Shown: positions 17,847-26,761 of the stretch, piece after piece | Layout: each line of letters begins with the position of its first letter | Position numbering within the stretch: the stretch's first letter is position 1 | NCBI RefSeq assembly: GCF_029910095.1 | Contig: NZ_CP094526.1 | Location: 6,200,001-6,264,000 of the forward strand | Source: Bradyrhizobium sp. ISRA464 | GTDB taxonomy: Bacteria; Pseudomonadota; Alphaproteobacteria; Rhizobiales; Xanthobacteraceae | Direction of reading: 5' to 3' | DNA: 64,000 nt | The notes under the pieces: model-generated | Databases searched by the model: none | What the model was told of the DNA's origin: nothing | What the model saw: only the letters and a program-made list of their open reading frames with translations | Made by a program: the position numbers and the translations under genes

Positions 17847-19187
17847 CTAAATGATTTCGAAGTACCGCTGACGTTCAAAGTCAGTGACTCGGTGCTGAAC
17901 CACTTCCCACTCCCAGCGGCGGGACGACGAAAAAGCTTCGACAAACTCGCCTCCAAAAAGGTCAACCGCCTCTGGAGATTGTACAAACCGACCTGTCGCC
18001 TCCGATAGATCTTGGGGAAGACGCTCGGCCGCAGCGCAGTTTAGTGCACTTGCATCACCGGCAACTGGAGCTGTCAAGCCAACGTCCTCCTCGATCCCCA
18101 GCAGGCCGGAGCCGATAGCACATGAGAGGGCGAGATAGGGGTTCACGTCGGCGCCACTCAGCCTGTATTCGATGCGGTGCGCGGCTGGCTCTCCCGGAAT
18201 GACGCGTACTGCGCAGGAGCGGTTGTCGAGCCCCCAGCTCGGGCAGGTTGGAGCCCAATAGCCGGGCCTTAGCCGTTTATAGCTGTTCACGTTGGGCGCG
18301 GCGAGCACACAAAACTCTTTCATGTACTTCAGCTGTCCGCCGACGAACTGACGCATGGCTTTCGAGACGTTACGGTTAGTTTCGCGGTCGTAGAATAGAT
18401 TCTCGCCGCCCGACGACATCGAGATATGAATATGGCCCGACTGGCCCGGCCAGTTCTCGGACACCTTGGCCATGAAGGTCGCCATCAGGCCTCGCGTCTG
18501 CGCCCACGATTTTATCATCGACTTGAATATCACGGCACGGTCGGCAGCATCCAGGGCATCGCAATGGCGAAGTGCCGCTTCAATAACGCCAGGCCCCGTT
18601 TCAAAATGAAGCCCGCTGAGAGGTATTCCAGCGTTCTTGCAAAGCACGCGGATTTCGTCGAACAGCTCATTGTGTGCGACGGCGCGTGCGACTGAATAGC
18701 CGAACGGACCGTGCGTCAAAGGAGTCCATTGGTCAAATGGCTTGCCGTCAATTGTCTCGGCGGTTTCCTTGAATAGCACAAACTCGAACTCGAATCCGGC
18801 TGTGCAGCCATATCCGTGATCGGCAGCTCTTCGTAGGACTTTACGCAAGACGCCACGCGGGCAGATGCTCTCATGCGCTCCCACAAACTCAGCAAGATAG
18901 AGGTACTGACGACGATCAGGAGACACCGGGCGACCAGTGCGTGAGAGAATCCGCAGGTCGGCATCTGCGAATGCTGATGTCGGCTTTTGTGTAACAGTCG
19001 CCGGGATCACCTGGTCTGCGCAGTCCCAGGCGAGCACGGCCTCCGAGAATTTGATGAGCTTATCTCCATCAAGGACATCGTCGGCCATCACGTGCTTGCC
19101 TCGAAGGACGCCGTCAAAGTCGCACACGCCAATCATTGCCGCACGGGCTCCATTCGCGGCGCTCCCCCGTACTTCGCCCGACATCAA
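17847..19187 (-). CDS. rtxG: RtxG-like glutamine synthetase family protein
   Basis: A 446-aa glutamine-synthetase-fold ligase. It shows FEFEFVLFKET (metal-binding Glu pair) near residue 122, HFETGPGVIEAAL, FMAKVSENWPGQSGHIHISM with the conserved HIH segment, NSYKRLRPGYWAPT, and RLSGADVNPYLALSC, all landmarks of GS and gamma-glutamyl-amine ligases (GlnA/PuuA type). It is the last gene of the rtx operon and overlaps the ATP-grasp gene by ATGA. A housekeeping GS role is unlikely in this context; transfer of a gamma-glutamyl group to an amine intermediate such as serinol is an inference. The symbol follows the published six-gene rtxACDEFG operon by position. Confidence 0.8.
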   Translation of the reverse strand: MMSGEVRGSAANGARAAMIGVCDFDGVLRGKHVMADDVLDGDKLIKFSEAVLAWDCADQVIPATVTQKPTSAFADADLRILSRTGRPVSPDRRQYLYLAEFVGAHESICPRGVLRKVLRRAADHGYGCTAGFEFEFVLFKETAETIDGKPFDQWTPLTHGPFGYSVARAVAHNELFDEIRVLCKNAGIPLSGLHFETGPGVIEAALRHCDALDAADRAVIFKSMIKSWAQTRGLMATFMAKVSENWPGQSGHIHISMSSGGENLFYDRETNRNVSKAMRQFVGGQLKYMKEFCVLAAPNVNSYKRLRPGYWAPTCPSWGLDNRSCAVRVIPGEPAAHRIEYRLSGADVNPYLALSCAIGSGLLGIEEDVGLTAPVAGDASALNCAAAERLPQDLSEATGRFVQSPEAVDLFGGEFVEAFSSSRRWEWEVVQHRVTDFERQRYFEII

Positions 19188-20470
19188 TGCTGTCCTTGCG
19201 TCTTCAATTCGAACACCTGGTCCATACGCATGGCGCGCAACGCTCGATAGTCATCCTCGAGCTGGATCAAGTTATTGTTGACGAGATACACGATGCCCGG
19301 TGTTGACGCCAAGTCAATCGTCGGTACCAGGTTCTGACCAATCGGAACGAATGCAATCGCATCCGCAAAGCTCGGCAGTCCGCGGATTGCCTCGAGTCCC
19401 GGATATCCAGCAACAACACCGCCCACATCGGAGATGAGCGAGACACACAGCGAGTGAGCGCGCCGCATGTACGGCCCGCGCCGCCTCATATACTCCGCAA
19501 AGCCGACGGGATCTGCATAGCGCCACGCAGTCAGCGTCATATGATTGTGACCCAAAGCCATCGTCCGGGCCTTTGTCGACATTGTCCCTTGAAGCCTTGC
19601 TCCAAAGTCCACCAAAACCGCTCCCCGATCATCAACGAAGATCTCGGCATGAGCGGGTCCGTTGACGATCTTCAGCGCCTGCAATGCTCGGACCAAATAG
19701 TCGGACAGCTCTTGAACGACGGGCTCCTTACCTCCCAACAGTCGCTCGAGCGAGCAGACCGACCCCGCCCCTTTTATGGGAACGGTGTCATAGGTCCACA
19801 CCTCGGTGACGAACGTTTCCCCCTCGATCGAGACTGCATTTACGGTGTACTGTTGACCGTTTATCTTCTCCTGAGCAAGGGCAACGCGGTTCAACGATCC
19901 GACCCGGTTCGTCTTTCCGACGATGACACTTAACGCTCGCCGGACATCCGCATCAGTCGCGCAGAAAAATACATCCTCCGTACCGGTGCTGTTCACCGGC
20001 TTGATGACGATTTCGTCGAAATGTTCCTGACGCATCCAACTTATGACGTCCTCCGCATTATCAGACACCAGTTGACTGATCGATCGTACCCCTGCAGACC
20101 TCAACGCCTCAGCCAGGCGCGATTTGTCTCGTCTTGCAGACGACATGGCGGTCCCATTCGTCGGCAAGCCCAGCCGTTCGGACAGGCAATCGGCCAGCTC
20201 AACTCCTGTCTCACATCCGGCTATCACGAAGTCGAATTCTCGACCTCTAAGGGCTTGCAGGTGATGCTCGACAAGCCGATCGTCAGCCATGCATTCGCTC
20301 GGACGAATGACCTCATCATATGACCGATCGTCGAAATGCGAGCGAAAGATGGCCGGAATCTGTGCAGACGACATCACATGCACCGTTCCAATTCCATACC
20401 GCTTGAACTCCTCCGGCAGGTATCGGCCGGTTGAGTATGCGTCCACTATTACACAATGCCGTTCCTTCAT
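19184..20470 (-). CDS. rtxF: RtxF-like ATP-grasp ligase
   Basis: 428 aa from the ATG at 20468-20470 (MKERHCVIVDAYSTGRYLPE), which overlaps the rtxE stop. The frame stays open much further upstream, but that part is the shadow of rtxE. The N-terminal pre-ATP-grasp domain is followed by ATP-grasp features: DEIVIKPVNSTGTEDVFFC, EKINGQQYTVNAVS, and GPAHAEIFVDDRGAVLVDFG with the metal-binding E..D. Relatives join amino acids in ATP-dependent peptide-bond ligases. In this operon it might couple or protect an amino-acid intermediate. The symbol is by operon position; substrate unknown. Confidence 0.78.
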   Translation of the reverse strand: MKERHCVIVDAYSTGRYLPEEFKRYGIGTVHVMSSAQIPAIFRSHFDDRSYDEVIRPSECMADDRLVEHHLQALRGREFDFVIAGCETGVELADCLSERLGLPTNGTAMSSARRDKSRLAEALRSAGVRSISQLVSDNAEDVISWMRQEHFDEIVIKPVNSTGTEDVFFCATDADVRRALSVIVGKTNRVGSLNRVALAQEKINGQQYTVNAVSIEGETFVTEVWTYDTVPIKGAGSVCSLERLLGGKEPVVQELSDYLVRALQALKIVNGPAHAEIFVDDRGAVLVDFGARLQGTMSTKARTMALGHNHMTLTAWRYADPVGFAEYMRRRGPYMRRAHSLCVSLISDVGGVVAGYPGLEAIRGLPSFADAIAFVPIGQNLVPTIDLASTPGIVYLVNNNLIQLEDDYRALRAMRMDQVFELKTQGQH

Positions 20471-21453
20471 GCGGATCTCCGATACTGCAAGTAGATGTTG
20501 CACAGGGCGATAGCCGTGATGAGAAGATTTCCAACGAACGTGTATGAAGACGGCACGATGCGAGCGTCGAAATACTGGAACAAAAATGTGATGATCGGAG
20601 CCGTGGACAGGACCATGTTCACCGTGAACGGCTCCACGCGGCGAATGCCCTCCTGTATCAAGAGCAAAGGCACAATGATTGTCGATAGCGCGATCACTAC
20701 GATTGCGCACCAATGCTGCGCGATCTCCGACGCGATAGACGAATGATCGCTCAGCGCAAGCAGCAAGAGGATCGCCCCGTAGAAGCGATGGGCCAGCACT
20801 TGACGACCGGAGAATCCACGATCGAACAGCATTTTCACGAGGATATTGGTAAGGGCAAGCGATAGACCGGCCACGACTGCCAGGAAGATGCCAAAGGACG
20901 ATTGAGGTCCCCACGCGACGCCGGCGTTTCCGGTCGCCGAAATCCAGATCATGTAACTGCCAACGACCGCAATCAGAAGGCTCACGACAATATCTGACCT
21001 TGGGGGAATGCCCTGCTTTCTGATCAGCGCGTTTAGCCACACTGTTGCGGAAGGCCCCAACGCCACCATGAACGCGACGATGATGGCAGGTTCGGCGTAC
21101 GTCAGTCCGACGAACAGCCCAACCCAGCTTATCGCGGTCACGAAATTGAGTGAGACAAAGACCGGAAGCGACGACTTCGTGACTTCCACTCGTCCGCCTG
21201 CCCCGCGAGCCAAGACGTTGAAGGTCATACATACCACACCAAAGGACAGCAGAAGAGCGATGGCCGCGTCTGCCTGCTGGAAATATGAAGCAGCATAGAC
21301 CTCACCTGCGGCACTCACGGTGACGTAGAGGGCCACAAAGACCACTCCCGCGGCGAAGCGATTGGTCAGCAGCCCGGGCGCGGCTTGCGGCGAACCGGAC
21401 CTGCGGGATTCTCCGTTCGGCTCCGCAGGGCCGCATTTCGATCGGAACTTCAC
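20467..21453 (-). CDS. rtxE: RtxE-like EamA/DMT-family permease
   Basis: A 328-aa protein with about ten hydrophobic segments in two repeated halves, as in EamA/DMT exporters (for example FVSLNFVTAISWVGLFVGLT and a second-half SFGIFLAVVAGLSLALTNIL). The first 20 or so residues are polar. As the only membrane protein of the rtx operon it is the natural candidate for exporting rhizobitoxine or a protected precursor, though direction and substrate are inferred. It starts 9 bp after rtxD. Confidence 0.78.
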   Translation of the reverse strand: MKFRSKCGPAEPNGESRRSGSPQAAPGLLTNRFAAGVVFVALYVTVSAAGEVYAASYFQQADAAIALLLSFGVVCMTFNVLARGAGGRVEVTKSSLPVFVSLNFVTAISWVGLFVGLTYAEPAIIVAFMVALGPSATVWLNALIRKQGIPPRSDIVVSLLIAVVGSYMIWISATGNAGVAWGPQSSFGIFLAVVAGLSLALTNILVKMLFDRGFSGRQVLAHRFYGAILLLLALSDHSSIASEIAQHWCAIVVIALSTIIVPLLLIQEGIRRVEPFTVNMVLSTAPIITFLFQYFDARIVPSSYTFVGNLLITAIALCNIYLQYRRSA

Positions 21454-21462
21454 GATCCGCCC

Positions 21463-22281
21463 CTAGTATGTCTTGCTTTGGCAGTACGCAGCGCACGCGT
21501 CGCCAAATGCGCTGAAGAGGTGCTTGCTCACGCGGTCGGTTGCCACGTGCCATTCGGGGTGCCATTGCACGCCAATCTGCAGCGTCGGCGCGCCAATGAC
21601 AGACGCCGCTTCAACCAGACCGTCGGACGCCCAGGCCTCTGGCTTCAGCGCAGCGGCAAGCTGTTCGATGCCTTGATTATGCAAGGAGTTCACTTGCGCT
21701 TCGATCGCGCCGGCGATCGGAAAGAGCGCGCCGTCAGGACATATCCTTACGCTATGTGCCACATCGTATTGCCGATCCCTTGGAAGATCTGCTTTCTCGG
21801 CATGCATCTGACCACTTTCGGACTTCCACTGCGAAAGCGACGGGTGAAGCGTGCCGCCGAAGTAGACGTTAAGCTCCTGCAGCCCACGGCAAATACCCAA
21901 GATCGGCATCCCGTAGGCAACGGCCCTCTCGATGGCCGCCGCCGACAGCCGGTCGCGTGGGCGGTCGCGGATGCCTCCTTCAACGTCCTGCTCGCTTGTC
22001 TTCGCAAGGGAAGCGGGCGCGCGCAAGATTGCAGGATCAATGTTCGATTCATCTCCTGTCAACACGAGGCCGTCCAATCTGGGCATGATCGCCAGTCCGG
22101 CATCGGCGTTCACATCCTCAGCATCGATGGTCGGCAGTATCACACAGGTCGCGCCGGCATAGTGAGCGAGGGCGTGCAGATACTTGCGGCGCAACCAGTC
22201 GCGGTGCACGCCATCCACCAAGAGGCGATTTGACGTGACGCCCACGACGGCTCGGGTCGAGAGTCTCCGTTGCGGTGTCAA
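21463..22281 (-). CDS. rtxD: RtxD-like class I glutamine amidotransferase / gamma-glutamyl hydrolase (PuuD type)
   Basis: A 272-aa protein of the PuuD/peptidase C26 family. The nucleophile Cys is in GMPILGICRGLQELNVYFGG, a GDESNID motif lies near residue 77, and the catalytic His-x-Glu is in QIGVQWHPEWH near the C-terminus. PuuD hydrolyses gamma-glutamyl-GABA. Here, with a GS-like ligase in the same operon, removal of a gamma-glutamyl group from an rtx intermediate is plausible but unproven. It overlaps rtxC by ATGA. The symbol is by operon position. Confidence 0.8.
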   Translation of the reverse strand: MTPQRRLSTRAVVGVTSNRLLVDGVHRDWLRRKYLHALAHYAGATCVILPTIDAEDVNADAGLAIMPRLDGLVLTGDESNIDPAILRAPASLAKTSEQDVEGGIRDRPRDRLSAAAIERAVAYGMPILGICRGLQELNVYFGGTLHPSLSQWKSESGQMHAEKADLPRDRQYDVAHSVRICPDGALFPIAGAIEAQVNSLHNQGIEQLAAALKPEAWASDGLVEAASVIGAPTLQIGVQWHPEWHVATDRVSKHLFSAFGDACAAYCQSKTY

Positions 22282-23336
22282 GCTGGTTGCTCTTTCGTAT
22301 CGACGCTGGTCAACGACTGCTCATACAGGCGTCGATTTCGTTCCTTTAGTTGAGTCATGACGCTGGGTTGACCTTGGGGTCCCTTGACGAAGAGCCCTCC
22401 CCAGGTCGCAGCAACGCTTGCGTAATGAGGATCTTGCATTCGAATCTTCTGTGCCTTGTGCAGGAGCCAAAACGGAATGCCGGGCGACAGATGATGCTCG
22501 AGGTGATATTCATCCAGGTTCTGACCAAAGATGGCTCGCTCGAGGAAGTTTCCTTTCCTATTCCGGGTTAGATAGACGTTCTGCGTCTCCGTCTCGCACA
22601 TGGGGGAGTGTTCGGCGAGCTCGATAAACCAGCCGAGGACCTGAAACGTGGAGAGATAGGGCACGATCCAGAACAGCACGACGATGTGGAGCAGTCCAAG
22701 GGCATATGATCCGACCAAGATGGTCGTCCAGAAAAGATAGAAGCCATACTTGTCGATAAGTATGCCCGACCGGCTCGCGTCGTCGGCATCTGTTATCGAA
22801 AACCGGTTGGTCCAGAGATACTTCAGGTACGCGACTGTCGCGCCACCCAATATCGGCTTCCAGATCATGTTGAAGGCGTAGCGTCCCGGGGGCTGGACGT
22901 CGTAGACGCCGCTGGCCAGGAAGAACTTCAGATCAGGGTCCTTCTGCGGGTCGCCGAGATAGGGATGATGTTGGTAGACATGTGAAATCCGGTAAGCCCA
23001 GTGGCGCTGAAACAAGGGATAGGCGGCGAACAGAATGCCAAGGACATAGTTCCAGGTCGTGTTTTTCGCGAGGGTGCGGTGAGCCGCATCGTGCGCGATC
23101 GTTGTCAATCCCCGCTGGTAGGCGCCGATCAGAAGAACAGCGAGCGGATAGAGCCACCATGAGACGTAGACCGTCGCGAGCGCGCAAGCTGTAATGACAG
23201 CGTAATCTTTCGCGATATAGGCGGCTCCCGTTATGTTGTCCGGTCTCAGCTCGGAGAGCTGCTTGTTGATCTCGCGGCTGAATTGAACAGCCTCATAGCG
23301 CGACGACCTCAGTTTCCAAGCCTCTGCCTGTGTCAT
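22278..23336 (-). CDS. rtxC: RtxC, dihydrorhizobitoxine desaturase
   Basis: A 352-aa membrane fatty-acid-desaturase-family protein with the three His boxes: HDAAHRTL, HVYQHHPYLG, and DEYHLEHHLSP. Hydrophobic pairs lie between them. In B. elkanii, RtxC carries out the last step, introducing the vinyl-ether double bond of rhizobitoxine. The pairing with the rtxA fusion directly upstream (32 bp) makes this much more likely than a lipid desaturase. Confidence 0.9.
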   Translation of the reverse strand: MTQAEAWKLRSSRYEAVQFSREINKQLSELRPDNITGAAYIAKDYAVITACALATVYVSWWLYPLAVLLIGAYQRGLTTIAHDAAHRTLAKNTTWNYVLGILFAAYPLFQRHWAYRISHVYQHHPYLGDPQKDPDLKFFLASGVYDVQPPGRYAFNMIWKPILGGATVAYLKYLWTNRFSITDADDASRSGILIDKYGFYLFWTTILVGSYALGLLHIVVLFWIVPYLSTFQVLGWFIELAEHSPMCETETQNVYLTRNRKGNFLERAIFGQNLDEYHLEHHLSPGIPFWLLHKAQKIRMQDPHYASVAATWGGLFVKGPQGQPSVMTQLKERNRRLYEQSLTSVDTKEQPA

Positions 23337-23368
23337 GAGAAATCCCTTCCTGATGGGCTTACAGGTTG

Positions 23369-25846
23369 TCAGATTGCGGAAAGCGCCTTGTCCAAGTCCT
23401 TGATGATGTCGTTGACATCTTCAATGCCGACGCACAGTCGGACTGAGCCACCAAATATGCCGGCGGCCTCACGCTTTTCCCGTGGGACAGTGGTGTGGGT
23501 CGTGGACACAGGATGCGTCACGAGCGTGCGGGCATCCCCCACATTGGACACGTGATACATCAAGTCGACGTTCTGGATGAACCTGCGCCCTGCCTGTTCG
23601 TCCTCCACCTCAAACATCACCATCGCCCCATATCCGTACGCGACATCGAGGGTCTGATCGACAGTTTCCCGATCGGCTCCTTCAAAGAGCCCTGGGTAGA
23701 AGACGCGCCGCACTTTTGGATGCTCCTGAAGAACGCTGGCCACGATCCTGGCATTCTCGCAGTGCTGCTTCATGCGAAGAGGCAGTGTCTCGAGCCCTTG
23801 GATCAGTTGAAAACTCGCAAAGGGGGCGATGGCGGCCCCGGTATCGCGCAGCCATGTCATTCGCGCTTTCAGTAGAAACTCGCTCTTGCCGAGGTCTTCG
23901 ACATCCCGCAGCGCGTTGCGCCAGATAATTCCCCCATGCGCGTCGTCAGGATGATTGAACAGGGGAAAGCGAGACGCTCCCCGGTAATCGAACTCTCCGT
24001 TGTCAACGATCAGACCGCCTAGTGTCGTGCCGTGGCCGCATATGTATTTGGTTGCAGAGTACGTCGTGATCGCCGCACCGAGCGCTGACGGCCGACACAC
24101 CAAGGGTGTCGTCGTATTGTCCACGACCAGGGGGACGCCGTGCTTTCTGCCGATCTCCGCCAGTTGCTTGACAGGGAGCGGAATAAGGCATGGGTTCGAG
24201 ATCACCTCTCCGAACAGACATATCGTGCGATCATCGATTGCACGTTCGAAGGTCTCGGGCCTACGAGGATCCGCTGTCCTGACGCTAATACCAAGACGCT
24301 TTAGCGTGTTGTGGAGCAGGTTCCAGGTATTGCCGTACAGATACGGAGAGGCGACGACGTTGTCCCCCACCTCGCCGCTTGATAGGTTGACGATCGCAAG
24401 GAATGTCGCGGCTTGACCCGATGCAACCGCGAGCGCGTCGCTTCCCACGTCGACGGCGGCGTACCTTCGTTCCAGCGCTCGGGTCGTTGGGTTGATGATC
24501 CTGGTATAGGTGAAACCATCAGCCTTTACGTTGTAGACATCGGCGATATGGTTCAGATCGCCGTCGAGTTCATAAGCCGTGTTCTGATAGATCGGCACCG
24601 CGACAGCTTTTGTTGTCGGATCACGCCGGTATCCCGCATGCAGAACGGCAGTTTCGGTGGAAAATGGGGGCTGGGAGGTTGTCGCGACCGGACGCGAGAT
24701 CTCGCCTTGCCGGCCGGCAATCTCCTGGGGTGACATCCGCCCCGCCAACGGCGCCGGACCTGACCTGAAATATGTGCGAAAAGCGCACCCCAACCGTTCG
24801 ATCCAACTGGATTGGATTTCTCCAATACAACCGATCCGAAAGCTGCGGGTAGGAGGATGCAACTTGGAGTAGACGTAAAGGTTATGAGCCGCCAGATGAC
24901 GATATAGGCCATCGAACGCGACCTGGTCCGAGATTCCGGTCGGCGCGGTGAACGCGACGCAAATGGGCGACTGCAGGTCGGCTGGCAGAAGTGGAGACAC
25001 TACTCCTTCGAGTTCTTTGATAAGATGGTCCCTTATCTTCTCATACCTGCGGCGCCTGGCATCAATGCCTTCGGCGTGCAAAATCTCCAACGCTTTTGTA
25101 ACCGCTTGAACGATATGAGTGGGAGGGGTCGATCGCCACTCTCCCGTGCGCTCGAACGAACGCCATTGGTCTCTTACGTCGAGCACAAATGACCTTGGTT
25201 CGTGAGCCGCATTCTCCAGCAGCTCGCGAGAGGCGATGACAAAAGCGACTCCCGGCGGCGCTTCTATGCACTTGTTGCTAGACGTGACAAGGACTTCCGG
25301 TCCGTCGTGGCTCAGATCGGTGTTGATGGCACCAAACGAGCTCATCCCGTCGACAATGGTCTTCACGCCACGCCGCTTCGCCTCCGCCACAATCGCTTCC
25401 AGCGGGTTGACGATCCCGGTCGTGGTCTCGCAATGGACAAAGCAGATGTGCGTGATGCCTGGATTTTGACTGAGACGCTCAGCAACCTCCTGGGGATCCA
25501 AAGGCTCGGTGGCTCGCTTGACAAAGTGGAGCGCGTCGACGCCCCATAGCCGCAAGATCTTGAGAATGCGCTCCCCGTAGATCCCGTTGATGCAAACGAG
25601 CGGCTTGTCGGCCTGGGCAACGAACGAACAGAGAGCGGCTTCCATGGCAAAAGAGCCGCCACCCTGAATAGGCACCACAGAATAGGTTTCAGGGTTCCCC
25701 GACAGATTGAGCATCAGCCGCCTCATACGGGCGGTTACTTCCTTGAACTCGCAATCACGCGATGCAAGATCAAATTGCATCTGGGTCTTAACCGCCGCCG
25801 ACAGCGACATTGGACCAGGCGTCAGCAGAGAGCGCTGCCTTGTCAT
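23369..25846 (-). CDS. rtxA: RtxA, bifunctional aminotransferase and dihydrorhizobitoxine synthase
   Basis: I choose the ATG at 25844-25846 (MTRQRSLLTPGPMSLS), which has AGGGGG five bases upstream, giving 825 aa. Residues 1 to about 365 are a class V aminotransferase with the PLP lysine at about 192 (SSNKCIEAPPG). Residues from about 395 on are a trans-sulfuration-type PLP enzyme like O-acetylhomoserine sulfhydrylase, with SGQAATFLAIVNLSSGEVGD and PLP lysine at about 600 (SATKYICGHGT). This two-enzyme fusion is diagnostic of RtxA: the first half is thought to form serinol and the second to join it to an activated homoserine. It is the first gene of the operon. Confidence 0.93.
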   Translation of the reverse strand: MTRQRSLLTPGPMSLSAAVKTQMQFDLASRDCEFKEVTARMRRLMLNLSGNPETYSVVPIQGGGSFAMEAALCSFVAQADKPLVCINGIYGERILKILRLWGVDALHFVKRATEPLDPQEVAERLSQNPGITHICFVHCETTTGIVNPLEAIVAEAKRRGVKTIVDGMSSFGAINTDLSHDGPEVLVTSSNKCIEAPPGVAFVIASRELLENAAHEPRSFVLDVRDQWRSFERTGEWRSTPPTHIVQAVTKALEILHAEGIDARRRRYEKIRDHLIKELEGVVSPLLPADLQSPICVAFTAPTGISDQVAFDGLYRHLAAHNLYVYSKLHPPTRSFRIGCIGEIQSSWIERLGCAFRTYFRSGPAPLAGRMSPQEIAGRQGEISRPVATTSQPPFSTETAVLHAGYRRDPTTKAVAVPIYQNTAYELDGDLNHIADVYNVKADGFTYTRIINPTTRALERRYAAVDVGSDALAVASGQAATFLAIVNLSSGEVGDNVVASPYLYGNTWNLLHNTLKRLGISVRTADPRRPETFERAIDDRTICLFGEVISNPCLIPLPVKQLAEIGRKHGVPLVVDNTTTPLVCRPSALGAAITTYSATKYICGHGTTLGGLIVDNGEFDYRGASRFPLFNHPDDAHGGIIWRNALRDVEDLGKSEFLLKARMTWLRDTGAAIAPFASFQLIQGLETLPLRMKQHCENARIVASVLQEHPKVRRVFYPGLFEGADRETVDQTLDVAYGYGAMVMFEVEDEQAGRRFIQNVDLMYHVSNVGDARTLVTHPVSTTHTTVPREKREAAGIFGGSVRLCVGIEDVNDIIKDLDKALSAI

Positions 25847-26761
25847 ACCATCCCCCTCATTGTTGTATTCAACGGATCTGAAGCATTGCGGCGCGACCGA
25901 GAAACGGCGCTTTGTCAAGCCCGGAAGCCGGCGACGATTCCCTCATTGCGGCCGCTTTGAACGACACGGCACTCGGCGGAATCAGGATGGCGCCTCGCGT
26001 GTCGGCCTTTCGAAGGTCCGCGAACAACAACCTCCATATCTACGCAGATGCGGAACGATCTCCGCAAAACCAGTGGCTGACGTCATTGAGCTCTCTTGGA
26101 CATTGCGCTTACGATCCACGCCTCCGATCGCAATTGGTACAATGGTCAGCTCGATCCTGAGCTTGCGCACAGGCAGGTTGAGCTTGCCGCCAATCTTCGA
26201 TCGCAGGCGAGGCAGGTCAGCCGATCTGCTTACGTAGGATGTCGACGTTCGGCCAACGGCGCCCGTCAGACCATCGCGTGCCGATCCTGATCCGGAGATC
26301 GCCCGCCTTACAGTGTCGCTAACAGTGGGGCTCGTCTTGCATGAGACTGAGACTGAGACTTGAGACATTCGTACCTTTGTTGCTCGCTCGAAGCTTTTCG
26401 GTTTGTGAATACCAACACTGCCTATTCCGAGACCGTACAACTTGACGTTAGGTGCGATTCAACCCTCACCGAGATGTTGTCGCGTGAATATTTCCTGACA
26501 CGCACCTCAACTAGTGGCGAATAGGTCAAAGTCGGCGGCCGAATTGAAGGGACCGCGGGACCGAGCCGCGCCCGCGGCGTCGTACGGTTGCTGTTCTTGA
26601 AACCAGTTGCGCAATTGCATGTGCACTCATGCGACGGAAGAAGACGCAGCTGCAGCAGCCCTGGCGGTAGGATCGGGTCTCAGAGTTCGACGCAAGGTTC
26701 GGCACTTCGGCCTGCGCGCTTCGGACACCCGCAGGCACGTGAGGCGGATGGAGATTCTCGC
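25847..26761. other. Region upstream of rtxA
   Basis: About 900 bp without a recognisable gene. The rtxA promoter should be in the part next to 25846. I looked for a nod box, a RpoN/NifA -24/-12 site and a TTGA-N6-TCAA FixK box and found none that fit. A small tandem GAGACT repeat lies at 26341-26368. Confidence 0.45.
26341..26368. repeat. Short tandem repeat of GAGACT
   Basis: Three direct copies of GAGACT and a near copy (TGAGAC) sit in non-coding DNA upstream of rtxA. It is a simple repeat that may slip in length; no function is evident. Confidence 0.7.

Noticed and set aside
20471..21232. Long N-terminal extension of the ATP-grasp frame
   Set aside because: It is Arg/His-rich nonsense lying over rtxE in another frame; the real start at 20470 overlaps the rtxE stop and gives a normal length.
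25847..26130. NifA, RpoN or FixK site before rtxA
   Set aside because: No TGGCAC-N5-TTGC and no TTG(A/C)-N6-(T/G)CAA was found in the interval on either strand.
26341..26368. GAGACT tandem repeat as a CRISPR or iteron
   Set aside because: The units are only six bases with no spacers and no nearby initiator or cas gene.
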